64,000 bases of DNA from a bacterium HR17 (GCA_002898575.1 BEHT01000001.1:109000-172999); one strand, 5' to 3'. Counted from the first letter of the stretch, positions 8,247 through 16,904 are shown. A program made the numbers and translations. The notes: generated by a model not told the origin, from the letters alone.

Positions 8247-8679
8247 CTCCGCAAAGAATGTTAAGGCGCGCTGCCGCTACCTTCAAGGTCTCGGCTGTGT
8301 TCGCGGCAGGGCGCTCAGCCGCAGCGCCTCGCTCCGCTGCAAGCAGCGGCAAAGCGAAAACGCGCAACGACCGTTGCCAAAAACCGCTGCGGCATTCGCA
8401 AAACAAGCGACCACAACGCTTCCAAACACGCCGTCAGTCCAACCAGCCGATGCACCGACGACAAACGCCATCGGCACACCTTGCTCATTTCCGGCAGCCT
8501 CAAAAATTTCGTCGGGTGAAAGTAGGCGCTGACCCAAGCGTGCTAGAAAGTAGGCAAGAAACCGCCTCCTAATAGGGGAAGTTGTCCACCGCCATTGCAG
8601 CGCCTCTCCTTGTTGCGGTTCCGTCGCTGACAACAAAAGCATATCACGCCAACATTTTTCACGGAGGTGGACCGTTGCG
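8247..8679. other. Intergenic stretch without a confident gene
   Basis: This is about 430 bases between the HTH gene and sucC. A minus-strand frame (8283-8642) is open and encodes an Ala/Gly-rich sequence containing SPDEIFEAAGNEQGVPMAF. I cannot assign it to a family, and it has no convincing ribosome site. It may be a decayed gene. The sucC ribosome site ACGGAGGTGGACC closes the region. Confidence 0.3.
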
Positions 8680-9825
8680 ATGAAATTGCACGAGTATCAA
8701 TCTAAGATGCTGTTTGCCCGTTACGGCATCCCTATTCCGCGCGGTGAAATCGCTCACACACCACAAGACGCTAAAGCCGTCGCGCAACGCTTGGGCAAAC
8801 CTGTCGCGGTCAAGGCACAAGTCCTTGTCGGCGGGCGGGGCAAAGCCGGCGGCATCAAAGTCGCTTCAACCCCTGACGACGCCGAACAAGCCGCTGCCCA
8901 CATCCTCAACATGACCATCAAAGGCTTGCCCGTTAAAACCGTGTTGGTGGAAGAAGCCCTGTCCATCGCCCACGAATACTACTTGGGCATCATCATTGAC
9001 CGCAGCCGTAAACGCGCCGTCATGATGGCGTCGGCGATGGGCGGTGTGGACATTGAAGAAGTCGCTGAACGCCACCCTGAAGCCATCGCTCGCTGTGCGA
9101 TTGACCCGCTGTTAGGCGTGCGGGATTTTCAATTGCGCCAGCTAGCCAAAACCGCCCGCTTTGACCCGCAAATCGTTCGCTCTTTCGTCAGCACATCTAA
9201 CGCGCTTTATCGCCTCTTTGTGGACTGCGACGCGACGCTGGCGGAAATCAACCCGTTGGTCGTCACAGACGATGGGCGATTAATTGCTGCCGACGCGAAG
9301 TTGCTCATTGACGACAACAGTTTGTATCGGCAGACGGAAATTGCGGCGTGGCGCGAGACGACCGAAGAGGACCCCTTTGAAGCCCAAGCGCGCCAGTTGG
9401 GGCTGGCGTATGTGCGTTTGCAAGGGGAAGTCGGTATCATCGGCAACGGGGCAGGACTGACGATGACGACTTTGGATGTCGTTCAGCGGGCAGGCGCAGC
9501 GCCCGCCAACTTTCTGGACATCGGCGGTGGTGCCAGAGCCGACATCGTGCGCAACGGTTTGCGCCTCATCCTCAGCGACCCGCAGGTGAAAGGCGTGCTC
9601 ATCAACATCTTTGGCGGCATCACGCGGTGCGACGAAGTGGCGCGGGGTATCTTACAAGCCTTGGAAGGCATGGAAGTGTCCGTGCCCATCGTCGTGCGCC
9701 TGACAGGCACGCGAGAAGAGGAAGGACGCAAATTGCTGGAGGGCACATCGCTCATCCCAGCCGCAACGATGCGAGAAGCCGCCGAAAAAATCGTCGCTCT
9801 CGTTCGCCAACAGCAAGCGGCGTGA
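8680..9825 (+). CDS. sucC: Succinyl-CoA synthetase (ADP-forming) beta subunit
   Basis: This 381-residue SucC joins CoA to succinate with NTP in the TCA cycle as a heterodimer with SucD. The N-terminal ATP-grasp domain begins MKLHEYQSKMLFARYGIPIP and includes VKAQVLVGGRGKAGGIK. The C-terminal CoA-ligase domain shows GNGAGLTMTTLDVV, ANFLDIGGGA and INIFGGITRCDEVARG. Length and motifs match the family. ACGGAGGTGGACC precedes the ATG. sucD is not adjacent: the next gene is tatA on the other strand, whereas sucC-sucD pairs are usual. Confidence 0.95.
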   Translation: MKLHEYQSKMLFARYGIPIPRGEIAHTPQDAKAVAQRLGKPVAVKAQVLVGGRGKAGGIKVASTPDDAEQAAAHILNMTIKGLPVKTVLVEEALSIAHEYYLGIIIDRSRKRAVMMASAMGGVDIEEVAERHPEAIARCAIDPLLGVRDFQLRQLAKTARFDPQIVRSFVSTSNALYRLFVDCDATLAEINPLVVTDDGRLIAADAKLLIDDNSLYRQTEIAAWRETTEEDPFEAQARQLGLAYVRLQGEVGIIGNGAGLTMTTLDVVQRAGAAPANFLDIGGGARADIVRNGLRLILSDPQVKGVLINIFGGITRCDEVARGILQALEGMEVSVPIVVRLTGTREEEGRKLLEGTSLIPAATMREAAEKIVALVRQQQAA

Positions 9826-9830
9826 GCGCA

Positions 9831-10016
9831 TCAGCGCCACCGATTGGCAGCGTCATCGTCGCTCATTAATTGCCGTTGCAATTCCTCCCAAGCCCGACGG
9901 GCTTCCCGCGTCGCCCGCCCGACCATTCGGGCGATTTCGGGCAACTTCTGCGGGCCAAACAGCAGCAGCGCCAGCAAAAAGATGACCAACAGTTCGCTTG
10001 TGCCGATGCCAAACAT
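9831..10016 (-). CDS. tatA: Twin-arginine translocase subunit TatA/E
   Basis: This 61-residue TatA-type protein starts MFGIGTSELLVIFLLALLLF, followed by FGPQKLPEIARMVGRATRE. That is the transmembrane helix, the FGPxKLP hinge and the amphipathic helix. TatA oligomers form the pore that moves folded proteins with an RR signal. ATG at 10016 follows CAGGTGAACGCGCTG; an upstream GTG at 10028 overlaps that ribosome site. tatC is not in the window. The Tat-signal oxidoreductase at 24365-25690 is a plausible client. It could equally be TatB-like, but the short tail favours TatA/E. Confidence 0.9.
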   Translation of the reverse strand: MFGIGTSELLVIFLLALLLFGPQKLPEIARMVGRATREARRAWEELQRQLMSDDDAANRWR

Positions 10017-10049
10017 CAGCGCGTTCACCTGCCTGAAAAAGGCGCTCGG

Positions 10050-10763
10050 TTAATCAACGGGCATCTTTATTGTGCCGTCCATCATGTCCGACAGAAACGC
10101 CACCAATTTGCTGATGACGATTTCCGCCAGTTGCCGCCCTTGCTCAGATGTCGCCAAGCGGGGTTCGGGGTCATCTTGGTCAGCGATGGCGTCGTGACGA
10201 ACGAGGTCGGGAAAAGCGTGCAGGGCAATCGCCGTCTCAAACTCTTGGGCGTGTCCTGGCAATCGCTTCGTCTGCAGCACTTGGTCGGCAATCTCGCGCG
10301 GGATGAAGTCCCAATAACTGGCAAACTGCAGGTTGCTGCCAGGGTATTGGCGGGCAAAGTAAAGTCGCCATTGTCGCAACACACCTTGCACGGGTGCGAC
10401 ATTCCCCGCGTGCCCGTTAAGGATGAGGACATGGCGAATGCCGTGCCGAAACAGGGAATCAACTGCATCAAACACCACCGCCAACCAACTGCCGGGTTTC
10501 GCCGTCAAGGTGCCTTTCGCCCACATCCAATGTTCGCTAATGCCGATGCTAACGGGCACGGTGACGATAACGCGCGGGAAAAGGGACAACGCGGCTTGCT
10601 CGGCGACCCAAAAAGCGCTTTGGATGTCGTGGCAAAGGGGCAAATGCTCCAAATGTTGCTCTATACTGCCGACGGCGATGACAGCGGCTTGCAAGGCGCC
10701 ACTTTCCAACCGTTGGCGCACCTCGCGGCGGGTCAACCGTTCCAACACCACTTCTTGGCGCAT
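10050..10763 (-). CDS. Creatininase-family amidohydrolase
   Basis: This 237-residue protein is of the creatininase/creatinine amidohydrolase family, metal-dependent amidases that include FAPy deformylase and mycofactocin MftE. The metal-site motif GSIEQHLEHLPLCHD (Glu, His, Asp), ILNGHAGNVAP and the later HAQEFETA (His, Glu) are all present. The protein probably acts in the cytosol, since no signal peptide is visible. GAAGGAAG precedes the ATG. It sits beside tatA (33 nt away, same strand) and diverges from the ABC ATPase gene. The substrate cannot be predicted from sequence alone. Confidence 0.85.
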   Translation of the reverse strand: MRQEVVLERLTRREVRQRLESGALQAAVIAVGSIEQHLEHLPLCHDIQSAFWVAEQAALSLFPRVIVTVPVSIGISEHWMWAKGTLTAKPGSWLAVVFDAVDSLFRHGIRHVLILNGHAGNVAPVQGVLRQWRLYFARQYPGSNLQFASYWDFIPREIADQVLQTKRLPGHAQEFETAIALHAFPDLVRHDAIADQDDPEPRLATSEQGRQLAEIVISKLVAFLSDMMDGTIKMPVD

Positions 10764-10908
10764 CTTCCTTCGCCCCTTTCACCGCCCGTTGCCTAAGGGC
10801 GATTGCCCTTTGCCCTCAAAGCGAGGGGCACAGCGCGCTAAAATTTTGACGCCATCGGAAACTCGCTTCACGCTGTCATCGCTGCAGTTATGCGGAGGGC
10901 GACGCATC

Positions 10909-11829
10909 GTGATTGAGGTCAGCGGATTGACCAAATTCTACGGGGAAGTCCGAGCGTTGGACAATGTGACTTTTGACGTCCGCAAAGGCGAAATCTTGGG
11001 GTTCCTTGGTCCCAACGGCGCCGGTAAGACCACCACGATGCGCATTTTGACAGGCTACATAAGCCCGACCGCTGGGACAGTTAAAGTCGGCGGCTATGAC
11101 GCTGTTGAGAACGCGCTGGAAGTCCGTCGCATTACAGGCTATTTGCCCGAAACGGTTCCGCTTTACAGTGAGATGCGCGTCCGCGAATATTTGGGCTACA
11201 TGGCGCGCGTTCGGGGCGTTCCCCGTAAGCGCTTGCGCGACCGTGTGGATTATGTGATGGCACGATGCGGTTTGACAGAGGTCGCCGACCGCATTGTCGG
11301 GCACCTGTCCAAAGGTTACCGCCAACGCGTCGGCATCGCCCAAGCCATTGTCCATGACCCGCAAGTGCTCATCTTGGACGAGCCGACGATCGGGCTTGAT
11401 CCCGTGCAGGTGCGGGAAGTGCGCCAACTCATCAAGAGCATGGCAGGCGAACGCACCATCATCCTAAGCACCCATATTCTGCCCGAAGTCTCCATGACCT
11501 GCGAGCGGGTGCTCATCATCCACAAGGGACGCATCGTCGCTGAGGATACGCCCGAAGGGCTGTCACGCCGGTTGCGTCAATCGGAACGGGTTTTGGTGCG
11601 ATTGGCACGCCCCCCGTCTCAACCGCTCAGCGCGCTGGGACAATTGGAGGGCGTCATGCGGGTGGAGCATGTCGGCGATAACCTGTTTGCCCTTGAAGCG
11701 CCCGCAGGGCGCGACATCCGCGAGCAAGTCGCCGAATTCGTCGTCCGAAACGGTTGGGGACTGTTGGAACTGCGCCGCGAGGAAATGACCCTTGAGGACA
11801 TCTTTGTCAACTTGGTGACCCGCGAGTAG
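10909..11829 (+). CDS. ABC transporter ATP-binding protein (GldA-like)
   Basis: This 306-residue ATPase is of the ABC-2/GldA type. Motifs are Walker A GPNGAGKTTTMRIL, signature LSKGYRQRVGIAQ and Walker B VLILDEPTIGLDP, with the H-loop STHILPEV. The C-terminal ~80 residues form the extra domain common in this family, ending EEMTLEDIFVNLV. GTG at 10909 was chosen: GGAGGGCGACGCATC precedes it and the protein then starts VIEVSGLTKFYG as family members do. It is the first gene of a run with an ABC-2 permease, a GldG-like protein and a DUF4340 protein, so it probably energises that complex. Confidence 0.9.
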   Translation: MIEVSGLTKFYGEVRALDNVTFDVRKGEILGFLGPNGAGKTTTMRILTGYISPTAGTVKVGGYDAVENALEVRRITGYLPETVPLYSEMRVREYLGYMARVRGVPRKRLRDRVDYVMARCGLTEVADRIVGHLSKGYRQRVGIAQAIVHDPQVLILDEPTIGLDPVQVREVRQLIKSMAGERTIILSTHILPEVSMTCERVLIIHKGRIVAEDTPEGLSRRLRQSERVLVRLARPPSQPLSALGQLEGVMRVEHVGDNLFALEAPAGRDIREQVAEFVVRNGWGLLELRREEMTLEDIFVNLVTRE

Positions 11830-12047
11830 GTGCCTGAGGCGCCTTGACCTGAGACCGCAACCGATTTGCTTGAACCTTGGGGAGCGAAGACGCGGTCGTA
11901 GGACTGCGGGTTCAAACTTGCAAAGGCGGGCGAAGTTTACGAAGCGACATTGGAGACTCGCCCCAAATCTGGTGGGACGATGTCTTTGAGATTGTCGTCT
12001 TGGTGCGAGAAGCGAAAACCTGTTGCGGCAAAGGGGGCGGAGAGACA

Positions 12048-12833
12048 ATGGCGCAAGCGACGGCAAAAGTTTTGGTCGCTGTGAAGCCCAAGGAAACGGT
12101 CGCCCGCGTCGGTGAGTGGCTGGCGGTCACGCTCACCATTGCGTTGCGGGAGGTCCGCAGCCTGTTCAGTTCGTGGGTCGCTTATGTGACGCTGGCGTTT
12201 TTCACGGTGTGGGCGGGGTTCTTCTTTTTCGCCATCGTGCGGCTGGGGCAAACTTCCGATATGCGCTACCTGTTTTGGAACATGGCGGTCATCCTGTTTA
12301 TCGTTTTGCCCATGGTGACGATGCGGTTGCTCGCTGAGGAGCGCCGCTTGGGCACACTGGAACTGTTGCTCACTTCCCCCGTGACGGACTGGCAGGTGGT
12401 GCTGGGCAAGTTTTTAGGCGCTTACTTTTGGCTCGTCGTCGCGCTGGGGCTGACGCTCTACGTGCCTTACCTCGTCTATCGCTTTTCGGGCGGAACGGTT
12501 GACTTAGGACCCTACTGGACGGCTTACATCGGTCTGCTGCTGTTTGGTGCGGCGGCTATCGCTGTCGGTGTCTTTTGGTCGTCGCTGACCGACAACCAAA
12601 TCATCGCTGCCTTCGGGACTTTCGGCACCTTGCTCCTTGCCTATGTCATCACTTGGCCGACGGAGGGGACAGGCACTTTGGCGGAGATTTGCCGTAAGGT
12701 CTCGCTCTATTACCGTTACCAGGACTTCACGGCAGGGCTTGTCCAAAGCAAAGACGCGCTCTTCTTCCTATCGGTAACATTCGCTTTCCTTTACCTTTCC
12801 GTGCAAGTGCTCAGCAGCCGGCGATGGCGGTGA
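12048..12833 (+). CDS. ABC-2 type permease (GldF-like)
   Basis: This integral membrane protein has 261 residues and about six transmembrane helices. An N-terminal cytosolic segment is followed by TIALREVRSLFSSWVAYVTL, then EERRLGTLELLLTSPVTDWQ, the cytosolic signature of GldF/NosY-like ABC-2 permeases. The last helix ends near the C-terminus (LSVQVLSSRRWR). ATG at 12048 follows GGGGGCGGAGAGACA. In Bacteroidetes GldF partners GldA and GldG in gliding motility. In other phyla the same trio is widespread and of unknown function, so no gliding role is claimed here. Confidence 0.87.
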   Translation: MAQATAKVLVAVKPKETVARVGEWLAVTLTIALREVRSLFSSWVAYVTLAFFTVWAGFFFFAIVRLGQTSDMRYLFWNMAVILFIVLPMVTMRLLAEERRLGTLELLLTSPVTDWQVVLGKFLGAYFWLVVALGLTLYVPYLVYRFSGGTVDLGPYWTAYIGLLLFGAAAIAVGVFWSSLTDNQIIAAFGTFGTLLLAYVITWPTEGTGTLAEICRKVSLYYRYQDFTAGLVQSKDALFFLSVTFAFLYLSVQVLSSRRWR

Positions 12834-12910
12834 CTGCAGCCTACGCTGAGTGGAATTGGCACTGCCTTTTGGGGACTTGGCGACTTGCCGATGCGAAGGG
12901 GTGATGTGCA

Positions 12911-14449
12911 ATGATGAAGCGCTTACGGGAATTGACGAAAGCCAACGCGTTAGTCATCGGGATGATGGGCTTTGTCGCCTTGCTGATTGGCTTCAGCCTT
13001 TACTTTGCGCAGCCCGACAGAAAATGGGCGTGGATAGCCGCATGGGCAATCGGGGTTGCGTTGTGGGTCGGGTTGATTGCCCTTCACTTTGAGGCGGTCT
13101 TGCGTTACTTGATTAGCCAACGGGGGCGCATGGGCGCCAACGCGGTGCTTAGCAGCCTTTTTATGTTGGGCGTCGTCGCGCTCGTCGTTTACATCGCCGA
13201 CCGTCACAACACCAGTTGGGACTGGACGAAAACGAAACGCAACACTCTGTCGCCCCAAACCTTGAAAGTTGTCCGGGGAATCAACAAGGAAGTCAATGTC
13301 GTCGCTTTTTACGACGCCACATCGCAAGAGTTTGTGCGGGTGCGCGATTTGCTCAAACGCTACGAAGCCGCCAACCCCAAAATCAAAGTCCGCGTCGTAG
13401 ACCCGCGCCAAGAGCCTGCCTTGGCGCGCCAGTATGAGGTGACGGGTGCAGGCGTGACGGTGTTTGAAGCGGACGGCAGAAAAGAGCGGGTGAGTTTTGG
13501 GAGCGAAAAGGAGTTCACGGGCGCCCTCATCAAGGTCACGAAGGACAAAAAGCCGACGGTTTACTTCCTGCAGGGGCACGGCGAGCACGACCCCGACAGT
13601 TTTGACCCCGAAGGCTACAGCGACTTGAAGCGGGGATTGGAAGCACTCAACTACCAAATCAAACCGCTTAAATTGCTGACGGAAAAAAGCGTTCCCAAAG
13701 ACTGCGATGTGCTCGTCATCGCGGGGGCGCAACGGGAGCTGTTCCCTCAGGAAAAACAAGCCGTTAAGGCTTTCTTGGACAAAGGCGGGCGCTTGCTGTT
13801 GATGCTGGAGCCTGACCCTGCACCGAGTTTCCAGGATTGGCTGGACGCGTGGGGCTTGGAAGCGCTCAAGGGCACGGTCGTGGAACCCGCCAACAACATC
13901 CTGCAAGATGCGGCTGCCATTTTCGCCTTCAGTTTTCGCTTCCACGACATCACGCGCCCCTTCCAACGGGCGCGGCAGGAAGCCGTCCTGTTCATCACGG
14001 CACGCCCCTTGAAGCGCAAAACAAATGTGCCGTCGGGCATCACGCTGACCGAACTGATTGAGACGAGCGCCGCCAGTTGGCAGGAGCTTAACTTCCAAGG
14101 CGTCGTCCGCAAAGAGCCGAACGAAACGGGTGGTCCCTTCGTCCTTGCCGCTGCCGTTGAAAAAAACGGGACGGACAAAAAGAAGATGCGTGCGGTCGTT
14201 TTGGCGGATTCCGACTTTTGCACCAACCGCTTCGTGCGCAACCTACTCAACGGAGCGTTCGCCGCAAACTGCATTCATTGGTTGGCGGAGGAGGATGTGC
14301 TCATTGATATCCCGCCCAAAGACGAACCACCCCAGACGCTCTTTCTGTCCCGTCAGCAAACGGTCTTCACTTTTGTCTGGAGCGTCATCGTCCTACCGCT
14401 GGCAATTTTGGTCAGTGGCTTAATCGCTTGGTGGACGCGGCGGAGTTAA
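12911..14449 (+). CDS. GldG-like ABC auxiliary membrane protein
   Basis: The protein has 512 residues. Three N-terminal hydrophobic segments (about residues 10-30, 37-57 and 76-97) are followed by a large extracytoplasmic domain of the ABC_transp_aux/GldG type. That domain includes NKEVNVVAFYDATSQEFVRV, VRVVDPRQEPALARQYEV and VYFLQGHGEHDPDSFDPEGY. A C-terminal helix (FVWSVIVLPLAILVSGLIAW) precedes a short basic tail. It lies 77 nt downstream of the permease, consistent with an operon. The periplasmic domain likely binds or presents a substrate for the ABC pair. A second ATG three bases in is an equally possible start. Confidence 0.85.
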   Translation: MMKRLRELTKANALVIGMMGFVALLIGFSLYFAQPDRKWAWIAAWAIGVALWVGLIALHFEAVLRYLISQRGRMGANAVLSSLFMLGVVALVVYIADRHNTSWDWTKTKRNTLSPQTLKVVRGINKEVNVVAFYDATSQEFVRVRDLLKRYEAANPKIKVRVVDPRQEPALARQYEVTGAGVTVFEADGRKERVSFGSEKEFTGALIKVTKDKKPTVYFLQGHGEHDPDSFDPEGYSDLKRGLEALNYQIKPLKLLTEKSVPKDCDVLVIAGAQRELFPQEKQAVKAFLDKGGRLLLMLEPDPAPSFQDWLDAWGLEALKGTVVEPANNILQDAAAIFAFSFRFHDITRPFQRARQEAVLFITARPLKRKTNVPSGITLTELIETSAASWQELNFQGVVRKEPNETGGPFVLAAAVEKNGTDKKKMRAVVLADSDFCTNRFVRNLLNGAFAANCIHWLAEEDVLIDIPPKDEPPQTLFLSRQQTVFTFVWSVIVLPLAILVSGLIAWWTRRS

Positions 14450-14466
14450 AATCCGTGGAGACCCGC

Positions 14467-14654
14467 TGTGGTGAATAATAAGGTTCCTTCGGAGGGCGGC
14501 TCTCTGAGCCGCCGAAAAGAGAGAAAAGCGGCGCGTCAAAAGACGCGCCCTCCGAGATGCGAGGGTTCCTTCGGAGGGCGGCTCTCTGAGCCGCCGAAAA
14601 GAGAGAAAAGCGGCGCGTCAAAAGACGCGCCCTCCGAGGCGTGAAAATTCAACA
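14467..14654 (+). repeat. Hairpin repeat element, copy B (two tandem cores)
   Basis: The left end resembles the family's TGTGTTGAA end (TGTGGTGAA at 14467). The right end is an exact TTCAACA at 14648-14654. Two cores begin at 14490 and 14572. Each has the CGGAG/CTCCG outer stem, a GGCGGCTC/GAGCCGCC hairpin, an A/G-rich linker, and a GGCGCGTC/GACGCGCC hairpin. The element separates the GldG-like gene from the DUF4340 gene and touches a toxin-gene remnant. Confidence 0.85.
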
Positions 14655-14819
14655 AAGCAGCGGGAACCGAACGGTTGCGTGCGGGTTGCACACCGTCCCT
14701 ATCGCCTTGTGCTGTCAAACCGCGTTTGCGATAAGCCCCGTTTGCTACAGCGGTTGGGGCAGCTCCCCACTGACGCTCTGGAGCGCATGGAACAGGCGAT
14801 GCGGATCAATTGGGCTTTT
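14655..14819 (+). pseudogene. Possible 3' remnant of a MazF/PemK-type toxin gene
   Basis: Immediately after element B an open frame reads RLVLSNRVCDKPRLLQRLGQ and then LPTDALERMEQAMRINWAF. MazF-family endoribonucleases end in a closely similar pattern: a V-D-Q-I-like strand, R-L-(I/L)-x-R-L-G-x-L, then a final helix with A-(L/M)-R-I. Only this C-terminal ~47-residue portion is present. The N-terminal half of the fold and any antitoxin gene are missing, and element B occupies the 5' side. The frame runs without stop into the DUF4340 gene, so it could also be an upstream part of that frame. Assignment is by eye. Confidence 0.45.
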
Positions 14820-14864
14820 AATCCGAACGCTCACATACCTAACGCACAATGTGAGGTGATGCCG

Positions 14865-16607
14865 ATGCGGTTGAAGGGCGCAGCACTTTGGGCGATCGCC
14901 TTCGCGGTGCTGCTTGCTTATGTGCTGCTGAGGGAGCGAGGCGAGGTCGTGCAAGGGACAGTCGTGCTCAATTTGAACCCCGAGGACATCGTGAAGATAC
15001 GAGTGCAGCGCCAACAATTGCCCAAAGAAGTCGTGCTGGAACGCAAAGGCAAGGGTTGGTGGCTAACGAAACCGGTCCGAGCACCCGCTGACACAACGAC
15101 CGTTGAAACCCTCCTTAACCGCTTCAAAAACCTGAAAGCCGAATTGGAACTGGAAGCAAAGAAACCTGAGTATGGCTTGGCAAACCCGCCAGTGGTCCTA
15201 ACCGTTTACGACCGTCGAGGGCGCCAGTATCGCATTGAGTTTGGCAACAAAACGCCCGACAACATGGGCGCTTACGCCATCGTGGAAGGCTGGCGTAAAC
15301 CGGTCGTGCTGACGAGTTGGCTCTTGGATGACGCCAACAAAACGCCCGACGATTTGCGGGACAAACGGTTGCTCGTCTTTGACCGCAGCAAAGTAACGAA
15401 AATTGCGCTCGTTTATCCTGACAAGCAAATCGTTTGCGAGCGAAAGGGCAAAGACGAATGGCGGCTGAGCGAGCCCATCCGAACGCCTGCCGACACAACC
15501 GCCGTCACGACGCTGTTGGACAAACTGTCCAACTTGCAAGCCCGCCAGTTCATCGTGGAGCGCCCGAAGGAAACGCAACTCGTCAGCTACCAACTGGACA
15601 AACCCGGTCTGCAGGTGCAGGTGTGGCTCAAAGGGCGGACGCAACCGTTGACCGTGACCGTCGGCAAAAAGCATGAGACGCAACCGTCCCGCTACTACGC
15701 CCGCACGACCCGCTTCCCTGCCGTCGTGTTGGTAGACGATCTTGACCTGAAGGACATCCGCAAGACCGCCAACGATTTGCGTTCCAAACGCGTTCTGGCG
15801 TTCAAAAAGGACGCCGTAGAACGGGTCACGCTGCGCTACGACGGCACAGAAATTGATGTCCGCAAGTTGAAAGCGGGCGACGACGAAATCCGCTGGCATC
15901 TTTTCAGCCCCATCAAAGTGCCCGCGGACACATGGCGGGTGGACGACATCCTTTGGGCGCTGGACGGCGCACAAGCCGAAGGGTTCTTTGACAACCCGCA
16001 AAACCTTGCTCAGTTCGGTTTGGACAGACCGCAACTGGCATTGCGCCTCTGGGAGAAAGGGCGCAAGCAGCCCAAAACCGTTTGGCTGAGTGTCAAGGGC
16101 AACGCAGGTTACCTGCGCACCAGCGAGGGCGACACAGTCTACAAAGTCCGCGCCGGTTTGCTCAACGACTTAAAGAAATCGCCCGACGATTTGCGGGATT
16201 TGCAGGTCGTCAAGTTCAAGCGGGACGACGCCGAAGAGATCGCTTTGCGTTGGGACAAGAAACGGGTGCGGTTGGTCAAGCGCGGCGAACGCAACTGGGA
16301 ACTCGTCGAGCCCAAACGCCAAAGCGCAAACTGGAGCACAGTGGACAGCATCTTGTTTGAGTTGGAGAGCCTGCGCGCGGATAAGTGGGTCGCTGAAAAA
16401 CCCGCACCTGAACACGGTTTGGATAAACCCCAACTGGAAGCGGAAGTTAAACTCAAAGGCGGACGCACCATCACGGTCAAGTTCGGCAAACCGACCGACC
16501 AAGACAGCGTGTTCGTCTGCTCCAGTTACAGCGAAAACCAAGTCTACCGCAAAGCCAAGTTTGTTTTGGACAACCTGAAGCGCTACGGCGACGAACTGCT
16601 GCGATGA
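14865..16607 (+). CDS. Membrane-anchored protein with four DUF4340 domains
   Basis: This 580-residue protein has one N-terminal transmembrane helix (LKGAALWAIAFAVLLAYVLL) and then four successive DUF4340-like units. Each carries a W-x-L-x-x-P-(I/V/K)-(R/K) motif followed by a helix: WWLTKPVRAPADTTTV, EWRLSEPIRTPADTTAV, RWHLFSPIKVPADTWRV and NWELVEPKRQSANWSTV. Each unit ends in a F/L-G-x-x-x-P beta segment. ATG at 14865 was chosen because GTGAGGTG lies six bases upstream. DUF4340 genes typically follow gldA-gldF-gldG-like trios as here, so the protein is probably an extracytoplasmic component of that ABC assembly. Function is unknown. Confidence 0.83.
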   Translation: MRLKGAALWAIAFAVLLAYVLLRERGEVVQGTVVLNLNPEDIVKIRVQRQQLPKEVVLERKGKGWWLTKPVRAPADTTTVETLLNRFKNLKAELELEAKKPEYGLANPPVVLTVYDRRGRQYRIEFGNKTPDNMGAYAIVEGWRKPVVLTSWLLDDANKTPDDLRDKRLLVFDRSKVTKIALVYPDKQIVCERKGKDEWRLSEPIRTPADTTAVTTLLDKLSNLQARQFIVERPKETQLVSYQLDKPGLQVQVWLKGRTQPLTVTVGKKHETQPSRYYARTTRFPAVVLVDDLDLKDIRKTANDLRSKRVLAFKKDAVERVTLRYDGTEIDVRKLKAGDDEIRWHLFSPIKVPADTWRVDDILWALDGAQAEGFFDNPQNLAQFGLDRPQLALRLWEKGRKQPKTVWLSVKGNAGYLRTSEGDTVYKVRAGLLNDLKKSPDDLRDLQVVKFKRDDAEEIALRWDKKRVRLVKRGERNWELVEPKRQSANWSTVDSILFELESLRADKWVAEKPAPEHGLDKPQLEAEVKLKGGRTITVKFGKPTDQDSVFVCSSYSENQVYRKAKFVLDNLKRYGDELLR

Positions 16608-16697
16608 CAAACGGCTCAGCAGGTCAGCAAACGGGCGAAATCGTCGGGGGCATTCTGATGTGTCTAACGGTGGAGGGGCGAGCAGGAGCGGTGCATC

Positions 16698-16717
16698 TTG
16701 CCGAAAAGTTTCGGCAA
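16698..16717. promoter_or_regulatory. Palindrome upstream of the nrdJ promoter
   Basis: TTGCCGAAAAGTTTCGGCAA is an almost perfect inverted repeat, about 55-75 bp upstream of the predicted nrdJ transcription start. It may be a regulator site, or the hairpin of a weak terminator for the DUF4340 gene; no T-run follows. Confidence 0.4.
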
Positions 16718-16735
16718 AATCGGTTAAACCTGCCG

Positions 16736-16764
16736 TTGACATCCCCCTGTCCGCCGGGCATAAT
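16736..16764 (+). promoter_or_regulatory. Promoter for nrdJ
   Basis: A perfect TTGACA (16736-16741) and CATAAT (16759-16764) are separated by 17 bp. Transcription would start near 16771, leaving a leader of about 168 nt before nrdJ. Confidence 0.75.
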
Positions 16765-16768
16765 AGCG

Positions 16769-16790
16769 CTGCCACGAGATGTTGTGGCAG
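16769..16790 (+). promoter_or_regulatory. Inverted repeat at the nrdJ transcription start
   Basis: CTGCCAC and GTGGCAG (16769-16775 and 16784-16790) are perfect 7-bp arms around an 8-nt loop. They overlap the predicted start site, so this is either an operator or a 5'-terminal RNA hairpin. Confidence 0.5.
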
Positions 16791-16803
16791 AAAACCAAGA
16801 AGA

Positions 16804-16819
16804 CCACAAGATATTGCGG
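16804..16819 (+). promoter_or_regulatory. Candidate NrdR box 1
   Basis: CCACAAGATATTGCGG is a mostly symmetric 16-mer that fits the published NrdR consensus (acaCwAtATaTwGtgt) at most core positions. It lies in the leader of nrdJ. A weaker second match is at 16889-16904, 85 bp away, instead of the usual ~31 bp spacing. Confidence 0.35.
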
Positions 16820-16888
16820 TTTAATTGGCACCGACATGAGACGGGTGCGGCGAAAAAGTCGCTACCTTTTGTCGCCGACGCGCAGGCT

Positions 16889-16904
16889 TTCCCATATCTT
16901 GGTG
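16889..16904 (+). promoter_or_regulatory. Candidate NrdR box 2 (weak)
   Basis: The segment TTCCCATATCTTGGTG keeps the central C-x-ATAT-x-TTG pattern of an NrdR box but is asymmetric. It is listed only because it pairs with the better box at 16804. Confidence 0.22.

Noticed and set aside
12950..14098. Large minus-strand frame opposite the GldG-like gene
   Set aside because: His/Arg/Gln-rich antisense translation with no domain. The plus strand carries the clear GldG-like protein.
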